This document shows positions 20,081 through 29,537 of a stretch of DNA of 64,000 bases, piece by piece. The DNA comes from Comamonas flocculans (lineage in GTDB: Bacteria; Pseudomonadota; Gammaproteobacteria; Burkholderiales; Burkholderiaceae_C). Under the pieces are notes generated by a model, which searched no databases, was not told the origin of the DNA, and saw only the letters and a list, made by a program, of their open reading frames with translations. The stretch covers positions 1 through 64,000 of the forward strand of contig NZ_CP042344.1 in NCBI RefSeq assembly GCF_007954405.1, in the 5' to 3' direction. Numbering within the stretch: the stretch's first letter is position 1; the number at the start of each line of letters is the position of its first letter. The translations under genes were made by a program, and so were the position numbers.

Positions 20081-20776
20081 TCAGGCAGCAAAGCTCAGGG
20101 TCTGCACGCCGCTGGCGCTGCCCAGCAGGCAGACGCTGGCGCGCTGGTGGGCAAACACCCCCACGGTGACCACGCCCGGCCATTGGCTGACCTCGTTTTC
20201 AAAGGCCAGCGGCGCGCCGATCTGCAGGCCGTGCACGTCCAGGATGTGCTGGCCGTTGTCGGTCACCAGCGGCACGCCGTCCTTGAGCCGCAGCCGCGCC
20301 TGCCCGCCCAGCGCCGCAAAGCGCCGGCCGAGCTGCGCCGCCGCCATCGGGATGACCTCCACCGGCAGCGGAAAGCGCCCGAGCACCTGCACGCGCTTGC
20401 TGGCGTCGGCGATGCAGACGAAGCGCTCGGCCAGCGCCGCGACGATCTTCTCGCGCGTGAGCGCCGCGCCGCCGCCCTTGATCATGCAGCCCTGGCCGTC
20501 GATCTCGTCGGCGCCGTCCACATAGACCGAAAGCCGCTGCACCGCGGCCGCCTCCAGCACCGGTATGCCCAGCGCGCGCAGGCGCTGCGTGCTGGCCTCG
20601 GAGCTGGACACCGCGCCGGGAATCTGCGCCTTGATCTGCGCCAGCGCATCGATGAAGCAATTGACCGTGGAGCCCGTGCCCACACCCAGAATCTCGCCCG
20701 GCACCACGTACTGCAGCGCGGCGCGGCCGACGAGTTGCTTGAGTTCATCCTGGCTGAGCGCAGCGGCTTGGTTCAT
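20081..20776 (-). CDS. rpiA: ribose-5-phosphate isomerase A
   Basis: This enzyme of 231 residues interconverts ribose-5-phosphate and ribulose-5-phosphate in the pentose phosphate pathway. The conserved motifs are present: [14 protein letters not shown] near 29-42, [14 protein letters not shown], the active-site [20 protein letters not shown] near 85-104, and a basic [15 protein letters not shown]. The ATG at 20776 gives the usual RpiA length; a longer frame to 20815 would run into the divergent pyrD start. The genes face away from each other across 37 bases. Confidence 0.97.
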   Translation of the reverse strand: MNQAAALSQDELKQLVGRAALQYVVPGEILGVGTGSTVNCFIDALAQIKAQIPGAVSSSEASTQRLRALGIPVLEAAAVQRLSVYVDGADEIDGQGCMIKGGGAALTREKIVAALAERFVCIADASKRVQVLGRFPLPVEVIPMAAAQLGRRFAALGGQARLRLKDGVPLVTDNGQHILDVHGLQIGAPLAFENEVSQWPGVVTVGVFAHQRASVCLLGSASGVQTLSFAA

Positions 20777-20813
20777 GGCGGAAAATCCAGCGAGTTTTTT
20801 CCGGATTATCCGC

Positions 20814-21863
20814 ATGCCGCTGCCCTACCTGCTCGCCCGCCCCCTACTCTTTCGCATGGATGCCGAAACCGCGCACGAGCGCACGCTGGCGCTGCTGGCC
20901 AGGACCGCTGGCACGCCGCTGGCGCGCACCTGGGCCTGCCCGCGCGTGAGCGATCCGATCACGCTGGCCGGGCTGCAATTTCCCAACCGCGTGGGCTTGG
21001 CCGCGGGGCTGGACAAGAACGCGCGCTGCATCGACGCCTTCGCCGAGATGGGCTTCGGCTTTGTCGAAGTGGGCACCGTCACGCCGCTGGCGCAACCGGG
21101 CAACCCCAGGCCGCGCATGTTCCGCCTGCCCGAGGGCCAGGCGCTCATCAACCGCATGGGTTTCAACAACGACGGGCTGCAGGCCTTCGTCGCCAACGTG
21201 CAGCGCTCGCGCGTGCGCCAGCGCGGCGACGCCATGCTGCTGGGCCTGAACATCGGCAAGAACGCCGCCACGCCGATCGAAGAGGCCACCAGCGACTACC
21301 TGCTGGGGCTCGAAGGCGTGTACGCGCATGCGGACTACATCACCATCAACATCAGCTCGCCCAACACCCAGAACCTGCGCAGCCTGCAAAGCGACGCAGC
21401 GCTCGATGCGCTGCTGTCCGCGCTGGCGCGCCGGCGCGACGAACTGGCCGCGCAGCACGGCAAGCGCCGGCCCATCTTCGTGAAGATCGCGCCCGACCTG
21501 GAGCACAGCCAGATCACGCTGATCGCCGACGCGCTGCAGCGCCACGGCATGGACGGAGTGATCGCCACCAACACCACCACCGCGCGCACCGGCGTGCATG
21601 GCCTGCCCCACGCCCAGGAGACGGGCGGACTGAGCGGCGCGCCACTGCGCCAGGGCTCCAACGCCGTCATCCATCAACTGCGCGCGCGCCTGGGCGCGGG
21701 TTTCCCCATCATCGGCGTGGGCGGCATCCTGCGCGCCAGGGACGCGCTGGAAAAAATCCGCGCCGGCGCCGACGCGGTGCAGATCTACACCGGGCTGATC
21801 TACCGCGGCCCTTCGCTGGTGCTGCAGACCGCGCGGGCGCTGCGCGCCGACCGCCGCAGCTAG
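20814..21863 (+). CDS. pyrD: dihydroorotate dehydrogenase (quinone), class 2
   Basis: The 349-residue flavoenzyme oxidises dihydroorotate to orotate in pyrimidine synthesis and passes electrons to the quinone pool. The N-terminal helical part ([17 protein letters not shown]) is the membrane-associating extension of class 2 enzymes. FMN and substrate motifs include [33 protein letters not shown] (catalytic Ser region) and IGVGGI near the C-terminus. An upstream extension of the frame is rejected because it overlaps rpiA antisense and the family starts with this helix. Confidence 0.97.
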   Translation: MPLPYLLARPLLFRMDAETAHERTLALLARTAGTPLARTWACPRVSDPITLAGLQFPNRVGLAAGLDKNARCIDAFAEMGFGFVEVGTVTPLAQPGNPRPRMFRLPEGQALINRMGFNNDGLQAFVANVQRSRVRQRGDAMLLGLNIGKNAATPIEEATSDYLLGLEGVYAHADYITINISSPNTQNLRSLQSDAALDALLSALARRRDELAAQHGKRRPIFVKIAPDLEHSQITLIADALQRHGMDGVIATNTTTARTGVHGLPHAQETGGLSGAPLRQGSNAVIHQLRARLGAGFPIIGVGGILRARDALEKIRAGADAVQIYTGLIYRGPSLVLQTARALRADRRS

Positions 21864-21896
21864 AAGCGCCGGCTGCGCCGCCGCCGGGCGGCCCGC

Positions 21897-22637
<741 letters not shown>

Positions 22638-22670
22638 GGAGGCAAACCGTGCGTGGGTCCAGCGCGCCCT

Positions 22671-23768
22671 TCAGCGCTGCTGCCCCTGGTTGAGCCGCCG
22701 CTCCAGCGCCAGGCTGTAGCGCGACATGGAAAAACAGAACACGAAGTAGATCACCGCGATGAAGATGTAGGAATCGATGCTGAAACCCTGCCAGGCCGAA
22801 TCCAGCACCGCGGCCCGGGCCGCCTGCATCAGGTCGAAAATGCCGATGATCACCACGAGGGACGTGTCCTTGAACAGCGAAATGAAGGTGCTGACCAGCG
22901 TAGGGATGGAGATGCGCAGCGCCTGCGGCAGGACCACCAGACGCATCTGCTGCCAGTAGGACAGGCCCAGCGAATCCGCACCCTCCACCTGCCCCCGGGG
23001 TATGGCCTGCAGGCCGCCGCGCACCACCTCGGCAATGTAGGCCGCGGTGAACAGAATCAGCGCAATCTGCGCGCGCAGCAGCTTGTCGATGGAAAAGCCT
23101 TCGGGCAGGAACAGCGGCAGCATCACCGAAGACATGAACAGCAGGCTGATGAGCGGCACGCCGCGGATCAGCTCAATGTAGATGATGCACACCGCCCTGA
23201 CCGCCGGCATGTTCGAGCGCCTGCCCAGCGCCAGCAGTACGCCAAAGGGGAACGCGATGCCTATGCCGAAGGTGGCCAGAATCAGCGTCAGCGGCAGGCC
23301 GCCCCAGCGCGCGTCCTCCACGTAGCTGAGCCCGAACACGCCGCCCCACATCAGCACGCCCACCGCCACCAGCGCCACCACCCAGGCCAGGCCCAGCGCG
23401 GGGCGCCAGAAGCGCCGCATCGCACTGCAGACGATGATGCCGAGCAGAATCACCGACGCCAGCAGCGGGCGCCACTGCTCGTCGTAGGGGTAGAGGCCAA
23501 ACAGGATCAACCGGTGCTTCTCGCGCACCAGCGCCCAGCAATAGCCGCCCGCTTCACGGCAACCGGCCGCGGTGGTGGCGGCAAAGTCCGGCTTGATGAA
23601 AAAATAGTCCACCAGCGCCGGCAGCGCCATCAACAGCACCCAGACCACCAGCACGGTGAGCAAGGCATTGAGCGGCGAGGAAAACAGCTGGCTGCGCAGC
23701 CAGCCCAGCGCGCCCGCGCTGCGGCCTGGCGGCGCACGGCCGACGCTGGAGAGTTGCGCTTGCGTCAT
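22671..23768 (-). CDS. aapM: general amino-acid ABC transporter permease, AapM type
   Basis: This inner-membrane permease of 365 residues has several hydrophobic helices and the cytoplasmic EAA-type loop (IPRGQVEGADSLGLSYWQQM) that docks the ATPase. An N-terminal extension with added helices is typical of AapM and not of the short GlnP/HisM permeases. It begins 3 bases after the AapQ stop, so translation is probably coupled. Cysteines and a polar insert (about 60-90, CREAGGYCWAL) lie between early helices. The heterodimer partner is AapQ. Confidence 0.93.
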   Translation of the reverse strand: MTQAQLSSVGRAPPGRSAGALGWLRSQLFSSPLNALLTVLVVWVLLMALPALVDYFFIKPDFAATTAAGCREAGGYCWALVREKHRLILFGLYPYDEQWRPLLASVILLGIIVCSAMRRFWRPALGLAWVVALVAVGVLMWGGVFGLSYVEDARWGGLPLTLILATFGIGIAFPFGVLLALGRRSNMPAVRAVCIIYIELIRGVPLISLLFMSSVMLPLFLPEGFSIDKLLRAQIALILFTAAYIAEVVRGGLQAIPRGQVEGADSLGLSYWQQMRLVVLPQALRISIPTLVSTFISLFKDTSLVVIIGIFDLMQAARAAVLDSAWQGFSIDSYIFIAVIYFVFCFSMSRYSLALERRLNQGQQR

Positions 23769-23771
23769 CGC

Positions 23772-24974
23772 TCAGCGCTCCACCAGCGCCATGCGCTTGT
23801 TGTACCAGTTCATGAACAGCGAAATCGACAGGCTCACCACCAGATAGGCCGCCATGATGATGGCGATGCCCTCGATCGCCTGCCCCGTCTGGTTCAGGAT
23901 GGTGTTGGTCACCGCCACGATGTCCGGATAGCCTATGGCCACCGCCAGCGAGCTGTTCTTGACCAGGTTCAGGTACTGGCTGGTCATCGGCGGTATCACG
24001 ACGCGCATGGTCTGCGGCAGGATGACGAAGCGCAGCACCCGCGCCCGCGACAGCCCGATGGACGCGGCCGCCTCCCACTGCCCCTTGTTTACCGCCTGGA
24101 TGCCCGAGCGCACCACTTCGGCGATGTAGGCCGCCGTATAGGTCACGAGGCCCGCGAGCAAGGCAAACATCTCGGGCGTTACGGTAAAGCCGCCCTGGAA
24201 ATTGAAGCCCTTGAGCACCGGGCGGTCCACGACGAAGCCCGCCCCGCTGATCCACCAGCCCAGCGCCGGCAGCGCCAGCAGCAGCGCCACGCAGGCCGGC
24301 AGCAGCGCGAAGCTGCGCCCGCTCGCCTCCTGACGGCGGCGCGACCAATGGCTGAGCAGCAGGCAGGCGGCTATCGCCAGGGCCAGACCACCGAGCATCC
24401 ACTCGATCGCATTGCCCTGCAGCCAGGGCAGGCGCAGCCCGCGGTTGGAGATGAAGACGCTGGGCAGCGGCGAGAAGGCCTTGCGCGCGCTGGGCATCAC
24501 CTCGGTCACCAGCGCATACCAGAAATACAGCTGCAGCAGCAGCGGGATGTTGCGCATCACCTCGATGTAGATGCCGCACAGGCCCGACACCAGCGAATTC
24601 CTGGCCAGGCGCCCTATGCCGAGCAAGGTGCCCAGCACGGTGGCGGCAACGATGCCCACGACGGACACCATCAAGGTATTGAGCAGGCCGACGAGCACCG
24701 CGCGGCCGTAGCTGTCGGTCGGGGAATACTCGATCGCGCTCTCGCCGATCGAAAAACCCGCCCGCTGCTGCAGGAAGTCGAAACCCGTGGTGATATTGCG
24801 CGCCGCCAGGTTGCGCAGCGTGTTGTGCGCCAGATACCAGATCAGCAAGCCGACCAGCAGCAGCAGCCCGACCTGGTAGATGATGGCGCGGGTCGTCGGG
24901 TCGTTCCACGACCAGCGCCTTGCACGCCGCGCCCCTGTGGCCCGCGGCGACGGTGCTAAATCTTGTCCAGCCAT
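23772..24974 (-). CDS. aapQ: general amino-acid ABC transporter permease, AapQ type
   Basis: This 400-residue inner-membrane subunit has hydrophobic helices from about residue 25 on and a long insert between early helices, as in AapQ. The EAA loop reads VNKGQWEAAASIGLSRARVL and meets the ATPase. The chosen ATG at 24974 starts MAGQDLAPSP. A GTG at 25007 would add 11 residues, and neither start has a strong ribosome site. It lies 60 bases after the binding-protein gene and 3 bases before aapM. Confidence 0.92.
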   Translation of the reverse strand: MAGQDLAPSPRATGARRARRWSWNDPTTRAIIYQVGLLLLVGLLIWYLAHNTLRNLAARNITTGFDFLQQRAGFSIGESAIEYSPTDSYGRAVLVGLLNTLMVSVVGIVAATVLGTLLGIGRLARNSLVSGLCGIYIEVMRNIPLLLQLYFWYALVTEVMPSARKAFSPLPSVFISNRGLRLPWLQGNAIEWMLGGLALAIAACLLLSHWSRRRQEASGRSFALLPACVALLLALPALGWWISGAGFVVDRPVLKGFNFQGGFTVTPEMFALLAGLVTYTAAYIAEVVRSGIQAVNKGQWEAAASIGLSRARVLRFVILPQTMRVVIPPMTSQYLNLVKNSSLAVAIGYPDIVAVTNTILNQTGQAIEGIAIIMAAYLVVSLSISLFMNWYNKRMALVER

Positions 24975-25034
24975 ACCGGCAACCGGAGCGCCACCGTTGC
25001 GCGGCACCCCGGTCTTCAGCTCAGAGGCCTGCGA

Positions 25035-26054
25035 TCAGCGGATGGGCCAGGCGTACATCACGCCGCCCTTGGTCCACTGGGCATTGAGGCCGCGGTCAAG
25101 CTTGAGCGGGGAATCCTTGCCGACGTTGCGATCGAAGGATTCGCCGTAATTGCCCACCTGCTTGACGATGTTGTAGGCCCAGCGGTTGTCCACACCCAGG
25201 CCCTTGCCCATCTCGCCGTTCACCCCCAGGATGCGCTGCACATTGGGGTTGTCGCTCTTGAGCATCTGCTCGACGTTCTTGGAGGTGATGCCGTACTCCT
25301 CGGCTTCCAGCATGGCGTTGAGCGTCCAGCGCACCACCATGAACCATTCGTCGTCCCCCTGGCGCACCATCGGGCCGAGCGGCTCCTTGGAGAAGTCTTC
25401 CGGCAGGATGACGAAGTCGTCGGGCGCGGACGAGGACGCGCGCAGCGCCGCCAGTTGCGACTTGTCGCTGGTGGTGGCGTCGCAGCGGCCGGCCTCGAAG
25501 GTGCGAAAGCCCCCTTCGGACGTCTCGATCACCACCGGCTTGTAGGTGATCTTGTGCGAGCGGAACCAGTCGGCCAGGTTCAGCTCGGTGGTCGTGCCCT
25601 GCAGCACGCAGACCGACGCGCCATCGAGCTCGCTTGCACTCTTCACGCCCAGGCTCTTCTTGACGATCACGCCCTGGCTGTCGTAGTAGTTGGTGCCAGT
25701 GCTCATCAGCCCGAGGGTGGTGTCGCGCGCGATGGTGGCCGTGGAGTTGCGCGTCAGCACGTCCACCTCGCCCGACTGCAGCGCGGTGAAGCGCTGCTGC
25801 GTGGTCAGCGGCGTCACCTTGAACTTGGACGCGTCACCGAAGACCGTGGCCGCAATCGCGCGGCACATGTCGATGTCCAGGCCCTTCCAGACCCCCTTGC
25901 TGTCGGCCAGCGAAAACCCCGGCAGGCCCGGGTTGATGCCGCACTGCACGAACCCCTTCTTCTTGACCGCGTTGTAGGTGTCCCCCGCCTGGGCGGCCGT
26001 GCTGGCGAATGCCAGGGCCACGCCCGCGGCCAGCAGAGTCAGTGCCTTGTTCAT
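25035..26054 (-). CDS. aapJ: amino-acid ABC transporter periplasmic binding protein, AapJ type
   Basis: The 339-residue protein has a clear signal peptide (MNKALTLLAAGVALAFAS, cut after AQA at about 23). The binding fold opens with VKKKGFVQCGINPGLPGFS and includes WKGLDIDMCRAIAATVFGD, the solute-binding type 3 signature. AapJ proteins bind a wide range of amino acids and feed AapQ/AapM. The ribosome site AAGGAGA sits 5 bases before the ATG. It is the first gene of the minus-strand operon. The 226 bases upstream to the terminator at 26281 should hold its promoter; I could not choose one with confidence. Confidence 0.95.
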   Translation of the reverse strand: MNKALTLLAAGVALAFASTAAQAGDTYNAVKKKGFVQCGINPGLPGFSLADSKGVWKGLDIDMCRAIAATVFGDASKFKVTPLTTQQRFTALQSGEVDVLTRNSTATIARDTTLGLMSTGTNYYDSQGVIVKKSLGVKSASELDGASVCVLQGTTTELNLADWFRSHKITYKPVVIETSEGGFRTFEAGRCDATTSDKSQLAALRASSSAPDDFVILPEDFSKEPLGPMVRQGDDEWFMVVRWTLNAMLEAEEYGITSKNVEQMLKSDNPNVQRILGVNGEMGKGLGVDNRWAYNIVKQVGNYGESFDRNVGKDSPLKLDRGLNAQWTKGGVMYAWPIR

Positions 26055-26280
26055 TGTGTCTCCTTGAAATCGTTGCTGTGGGACAGGATCGCTGGGTGGA
26101 CCCCTGAACGGGCATTGTGGGTGGCCTTGCTTGCCACTGTCAAGGCAAAGTCCGGCCATGAAAACCCTAGCTTTTGCAGCGGCCACGCGGTTTTGTCGCT
26201 GCAAGCTTTGCACGGTTGGGCAGGCCGCTGCCGCGCCGTCCTCGCAAGGCCATTGGCCACCGCCCGGGCCCTGCAGCCAC

Positions 26281-26313
26281 AAAAAACGCCTTGGCACTTT
26301 TAATGCCAAGGCG
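26281..26313 (-). terminator. intrinsic terminator after tRNA-Val
   Basis: On the minus strand a perfect 10-base stem (CGCCTTGGCA/TGCCAAGGCG) with a 7-base loop is followed by six T. It begins 12 bases beyond the tRNA CCA end and shields aapJ from tRNA read-through. Confidence 0.9.
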
Positions 26314-26325
26314 CTGCGTAGTCCG

Positions 26326-26400
26326 TGGTGGGTGATAGTGGGATCGAACCACTGACCCCTGCCGTGTGAAGGCAGTGCTCTACCGCTGAGCTAATCACCC
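26326..26400 (-). tRNA. tRNA-Val(CAC)
   Basis: This 75-base tRNA has an encoded CCA. The acceptor arm GGGTGAT pairs with ATCACCC. The anticodon stem CTGCC/GGCAG holds the loop TTCACAC, giving anticodon CAC (reads GUG). The T-arm loop is GTTCGATCC. It lies between dnaQ and the aap operon on the minus strand. Confidence 0.97.
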
Positions 26401-26425
26401 GTATCGCATTTTGCGAAGAGCGAGA

Positions 26426-27166
26426 TTATGGCACAGCTTGCGTCACGTTCCGAGCAGGTTTCCACACCCCCCGGCCTGCGCTTGTCTTGTCGATCTCCAG
26501 CAGCACGGCCTCGTGAGCGGCGAGCTCGCGGACGTCGGCCAGCAGGACCGGCAGATCGAAGCCGCTCAGATCCAGTGTCGCGGCAGCGCTCGCCTGCGGG
26601 CTGTCCACGGCACCCGGGGCGACCAGCAGCGATTCCTGGCCGCGCGTCATCTGGATGTAGACGCTCGCCAGCAGCTCCGCATCCAGCAATGCGCCGTGCA
26701 GGGTCCGGCCAGAGCGGTCCACTTCCAGGCGGTCGCACAGCGCATCGAGCGTGTTGCGCTTGCCCGGGTAGAGGTCACGCGCCAGCATCAGGGTGTCGAG
26801 CACGCCTGCCAGGGTCGCAGCCAGCGGAGGGCGCTTCAGGCGAGCGAATTCCATCTCCAGAAAGCCCATGTCGAAGGCGGCGTTGTGGATGATGAGCTCC
26901 GCGCCCTTGAGATAGTCAAAAATCTGCTCGGCGCATTCGGCGAACTTCGGCTTGTCGCGCAGGAACTCACTGCTCAGGCCATGTACGCGCAGCGCGCCCT
27001 CCTCGCTCTCGCGCTCGGGGTTGAAGTACAGGTGCAGGTTGTTGCCCGTCAGGCGCCGCCCCACCAGCTCCACGCAGCCAAGCTCGACGACGCGGTCGCC
27101 CTGTTCGGCCGACAGGCCGGTGGTTTCCGTATCCAGCACGATTTGCCGCAACGCGGTACCCGTCAT
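26426..27166 (-). CDS. dnaQ: DNA polymerase III epsilon subunit (proofreading 3'-5' exonuclease)
   Basis: The 246-residue protein holds the DEDDh exonuclease motifs: VLDTETTGL (Asp12, Glu14), IIHNAAFDMGFL near 94-105, and the H...D motif near LHGALLDAELLA (His about 157, Asp about 162). The last 60 residues fit the tail that binds the alpha polymerase subunit. It removes mispaired bases during replication. Its start overlaps the stop of the IscU-like gene by 4 bases (ATGA). It is thus the last gene of an iscR-iscS-iscU-like unit, an unusual home for a replication gene. Confidence 0.95.
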   Translation of the reverse strand: MTGTALRQIVLDTETTGLSAEQGDRVVELGCVELVGRRLTGNNLHLYFNPERESEEGALRVHGLSSEFLRDKPKFAECAEQIFDYLKGAELIIHNAAFDMGFLEMEFARLKRPPLAATLAGVLDTLMLARDLYPGKRNTLDALCDRLEVDRSGRTLHGALLDAELLASVYIQMTRGQESLLVAPGAVDSPQASAAATLDLSGFDLPVLLADVRELAAHEAVLLEIDKTSAGRGVWKPARNVTQAVP

Positions 27167-27567
27167 GGTTTGCTGTCCTCCTTCTGTGCCGGGCCGCCAG
27201 CCAATGCGGCCACCGCGGCCCGAACCGCCTCCTGGGCCAGGATGGCGCTGTGCAGTTGCGACGGCTGCAGCCCCAGGGCCTGCGCCACGTCGGCGTGGCC
27301 CAGTGCCAGGGCTTGCTCCAGGCTCTTGCCACCCAGCCAGTGGGCGACAAAGGAAGCGGCGGCAATGGCCGGCGCCGCGCCGTAGGCCTTGAAGCGCGCC
27401 TCCTCGATGCGCGCCCCGTCCGGATGCACGCGAATCTGCAGCCGTATCACCTCGCCCGCCCGAGGCGAACCTACCATGGCCGTGCCGACCCCCGGTTCGG
27501 CGTCGTCGAACGACCCGCAGTTGCGCGGGTTCTGGAAATGGTCCGTGACCTGCTGCGAATACGCCAT
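27163..27567 (-). CDS. IscU-like scaffold paralogue lacking all cluster-ligand cysteines
   Basis: This 134-residue protein aligns by eye along the whole of IscU: MAYSQQVTDHFQNPRN at the start, MVGSPRAGEVIRLQIRV, ARFKAYGAAPAIAAAS and SQLHSAILAQEAVRAA. In canonical IscU the same places read PACGD, YGCGSAI and HCSIL. All three ligand cysteines are therefore replaced (Ala, Ala, Ser) and the following Asp is Glu, while the neighbouring His is kept. The only cysteine is residue 17. The frame is clean and the fold residues are kept, so it looks like a selected paralogue, not a decayed gene. It sits 21 bases after iscS and overlaps dnaQ by 4 bases. It probably cannot build clusters in the known way; a role in binding IscS is inference. 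Confidence 0.85.
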   Translation of the reverse strand: MAYSQQVTDHFQNPRNCGSFDDAEPGVGTAMVGSPRAGEVIRLQIRVHPDGARIEEARFKAYGAAPAIAAASFVAHWLGGKSLEQALALGHADVAQALGLQPSQLHSAILAQEAVRAAVAALAGGPAQKEDSKP

Positions 27568-27588
27568 TGCGGCGAGTTTAGCGGCGGC

Positions 27589-28806
27589 TCAGGGCGCCGG
27601 CGCCCATTGCAGTGCCTCGATATCCACGCCCTGCTGGTGCATCTCCCACAAGGGGCTGATTTCCCGCAGGCGCGACACCGCTTCGCGTATCGCCTGCACG
27701 GCCTGATCGATCTCGCGCTCGGTGGTAAAGCGTCCGGTGGTGATGCGCAGGCTGCTGTGGGCAAGCTCGTCGCTGCGCCCCAGCGCACGCAGCACATGGC
27801 TGGGTTCGGCGCTGGCCGAGGTGCAGGCCGAACCCGAGGACAGCGCCACGCCGCGGATGGCGCTCATCAAGGCCTCGCCTTCGACACAAGGCACGCTCAG
27901 GTTCAGGTTCTGCGGCACGCGCCGCTGCAGGCTGCCATTGACCAGTATCTCACCCAGCGGCAACAGCCCCGCCAGCAGCCGCTGCTGGAATGCCTGCGCG
28001 TGCTCGTTGTCCTCATGCATCTCGCGCCCCGCGATGCGAAAGGCCTCGCCCATGCCGACAATCTGGTGCGTGGGCAGCGTGCCCGAGCGCAGCCCGCGCT
28101 CATGCCCGCCACCGTGGATCTGTGCATTCAGCCGCACCCTGGGCTTGCGCCGCACATAGAGCGCGCCCACGCCCTTGGGACCATAGGTTTTGTGCGCCGT
28201 CATGCTCATCAAGTCCACCGGCAGGCTGGCGAGGTCGATGTCCACCCGCCCCGTGGCCTGGGCCGCGTCCACGTGCAGCAGCACGCCCCGCTCGCGGCAC
28301 AAGGCGCCGATCGCGGCAATGTCCTGCACCACGCCGATTTCATTGTTCACGAAGAGCACGCTGACCAGCACGGTGTCCTCGCGCAGCGCATCGGCAAGAC
28401 GCTGCAGGTCGAGCAAGCCGTCGGGCTGCACGTCCAGGCAGGTGACTTCGCAGCCGCGCTGCTGCAGCTCGTGCATGGTGTCGAGCACCGCCTTGTGCTC
28501 GGTCTTGAGCGTGATGAAATGCCTGCCCTTGTGCTGGTAGCTCTCGGCCACGCCCTTGAGCGCCAGGTTGATCGACTCGGTCGCGCCACTGGTCCAGACG
28601 ATCTCGCGTGCATCGGCGCCGATCAGCTCGGCCACCTGTTCGCGCGCGCGCTGCACCGCTTCCTGCGCCTCCCAGCCCCAGGCGTGGGAACTGGACGCCG
28701 GATTGCCAAAGTGCGTGCGCAGCCAGGGAAGCATGGCGTCGACCACCCGTGTGTCGCACGGGGTGGTCGCGCCGTAATCGAGATAGATGGGGAGAGAATC
28801 AGCCAT
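27589..28806 (-). CDS. iscS: cysteine desulfurase IscS
   Basis: The 405-residue PLP enzyme takes sulfur from cysteine as a persulfide for Fe-S clusters and tRNA thiolation. Seen are [11 protein letters not shown] at the start, TEHKAVLDT (His104), the PLP lysine in [10 protein letters not shown] (Lys206) and the mobile active-site cysteine in [10 protein letters not shown] (Cys328). The C-terminal [12 protein letters not shown] keeps the IscS tail known to contact IscU, so this is housekeeping IscS and not NifS or SufS. The ATG at 28806 matches the IscS start; the upstream frame overlaps iscR. It follows iscR by 29 bases. Confidence 0.96.
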   Translation of the reverse strand: MADSLPIYLDYGATTPCDTRVVDAMLPWLRTHFGNPASSSHAWGWEAQEAVQRAREQVAELIGADAREIVWTSGATESINLALKGVAESYQHKGRHFITLKTEHKAVLDTMHELQQRGCEVTCLDVQPDGLLDLQRLADALREDTVLVSVLFVNNEIGVVQDIAAIGALCRERGVLLHVDAAQATGRVDIDLASLPVDLMSMTAHKTYGPKGVGALYVRRKPRVRLNAQIHGGGHERGLRSGTLPTHQIVGMGEAFRIAGREMHEDNEHAQAFQQRLLAGLLPLGEILVNGSLQRRVPQNLNLSVPCVEGEALMSAIRGVALSSGSACTSASAEPSHVLRALGRSDELAHSSLRITTGRFTTEREIDQAVQAIREAVSRLREISPLWEMHQQGVDIEALQWAPAP

Positions 28807-28835
28807 GGATGCGGCTGATTCTCGAACTTGCTCCG

Positions 28836-29369
28836 CTATTTGGCAAACGCCGCGCTGCCCAGTGCAAACACCGAATTGGGCGCGTTGACGCGGATGGGCT
28901 TGACCACCGGCACGGTGGAAATCGCCCGCCGCGTGGCGGGGCGGTCTTCGATGCGGATGCCGCGCGCCAGTTGCTCGTCGACGAGCTTTTGCAGCGTGAC
29001 CGAGTCGAGGAACTCGACCACGCGCTGATTCAGCGCGGTCCACAGGTCGTGCGTCATGCATTTGCCGCCGCCCATGCAGTTCTCGCTGCCACCGCACTGC
29101 GTCGCGTCGATAGGTTCGTCCACCGAGACGATGATGTCGGCCACGGTAATGGAGCCCGCCTTGCGCGCCAGCGTATAGCCGCCGCCAGGGCCGCGTGTGG
29201 ATTCGACCAGTTCGTGGCGGCGCAGCTTGCCAAAGAGCTGTTCCAGATAGGACAGCGAGATCTGCTGACGCTGGCTGATCGCTGCCAGCGTCACCGGACC
29301 ACTGTTCTGGCGCAAGGCCAGATCGATCATGGCGGTGACGGCAAAACGGCCCTTGGTAGTGAGGCGCAT
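28836..29369 (-). CDS. iscR: Fe-S cluster regulator IscR (Rrf2 family)
   Basis: This 177-residue regulator has an N-terminal winged helix ([19 protein letters not shown], with [13 protein letters not shown] as the wing). Its cluster ligands Cys92, Cys98, Cys104 and His107 ([16 protein letters not shown]) have the same spacing as E. coli IscR, where a [2Fe-2S] cluster lets it repress isc genes. It heads iscR-iscS-iscU-like-dnaQ. The upstream region has a 25-base type 1-like IscR site and a perfect FNR-type box, so autoregulation plus oxygen control is likely. Confidence 0.96.
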   Translation of the reverse strand: MRLTTKGRFAVTAMIDLALRQNSGPVTLAAISQRQQISLSYLEQLFGKLRRHELVESTRGPGGGYTLARKAGSITVADIIVSVDEPIDATQCGGSENCMGGGKCMTHDLWTALNQRVVEFLDSVTLQKLVDEQLARGIRIEDRPATRRAISTVPVVKPIRVNAPNSVFALGSAAFAK

Positions 29370-29455
29370 GAACGGCTCCTGTAAAAAAGCACCAGACAAA
29401 CAGCCAACAGCAATCCGGGAGGGAAGGCGGCAGAGCGACTGCCTGAATGCCCGCA

Positions 29456-29480
29456 TTACCCGACTGATTTGTACGACTAT
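29456..29480 (-). promoter_or_regulatory. type 1-like IscR binding site
   Basis: Read on the minus strand this 25-base element starts ATAGTCGTAC and ends CAGTCGGGTAA. It keeps the ATA...GAC...GTC-GGGTA pattern of type 1 IscR sites. It overlaps a good -10 (TATAGT, 29481-29476), so bound holo-IscR would block the iscR promoter. Confidence 0.65.
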
Positions 29481-29523
29481 ATCATTAATCTCTAGTGTTT
29501 TTATCGGGTAATTTGCACAGGAC

Positions 29524-29537
29524 TTGATTTTTATCAA
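29524..29537. promoter_or_regulatory. perfect FNR/ANR-type box upstream of iscR
   Basis: TTGATTTTTATCAA is an exact match to the FNR consensus TTGAT-N4-ATCAA, and the palindrome extends one base on each side. It overlaps the uvrB stop codon. If the -10 at 29481-29476 is used, transcription starts near 29469 and the box is centred near -61, the class I activator position. Confidence 0.65.
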
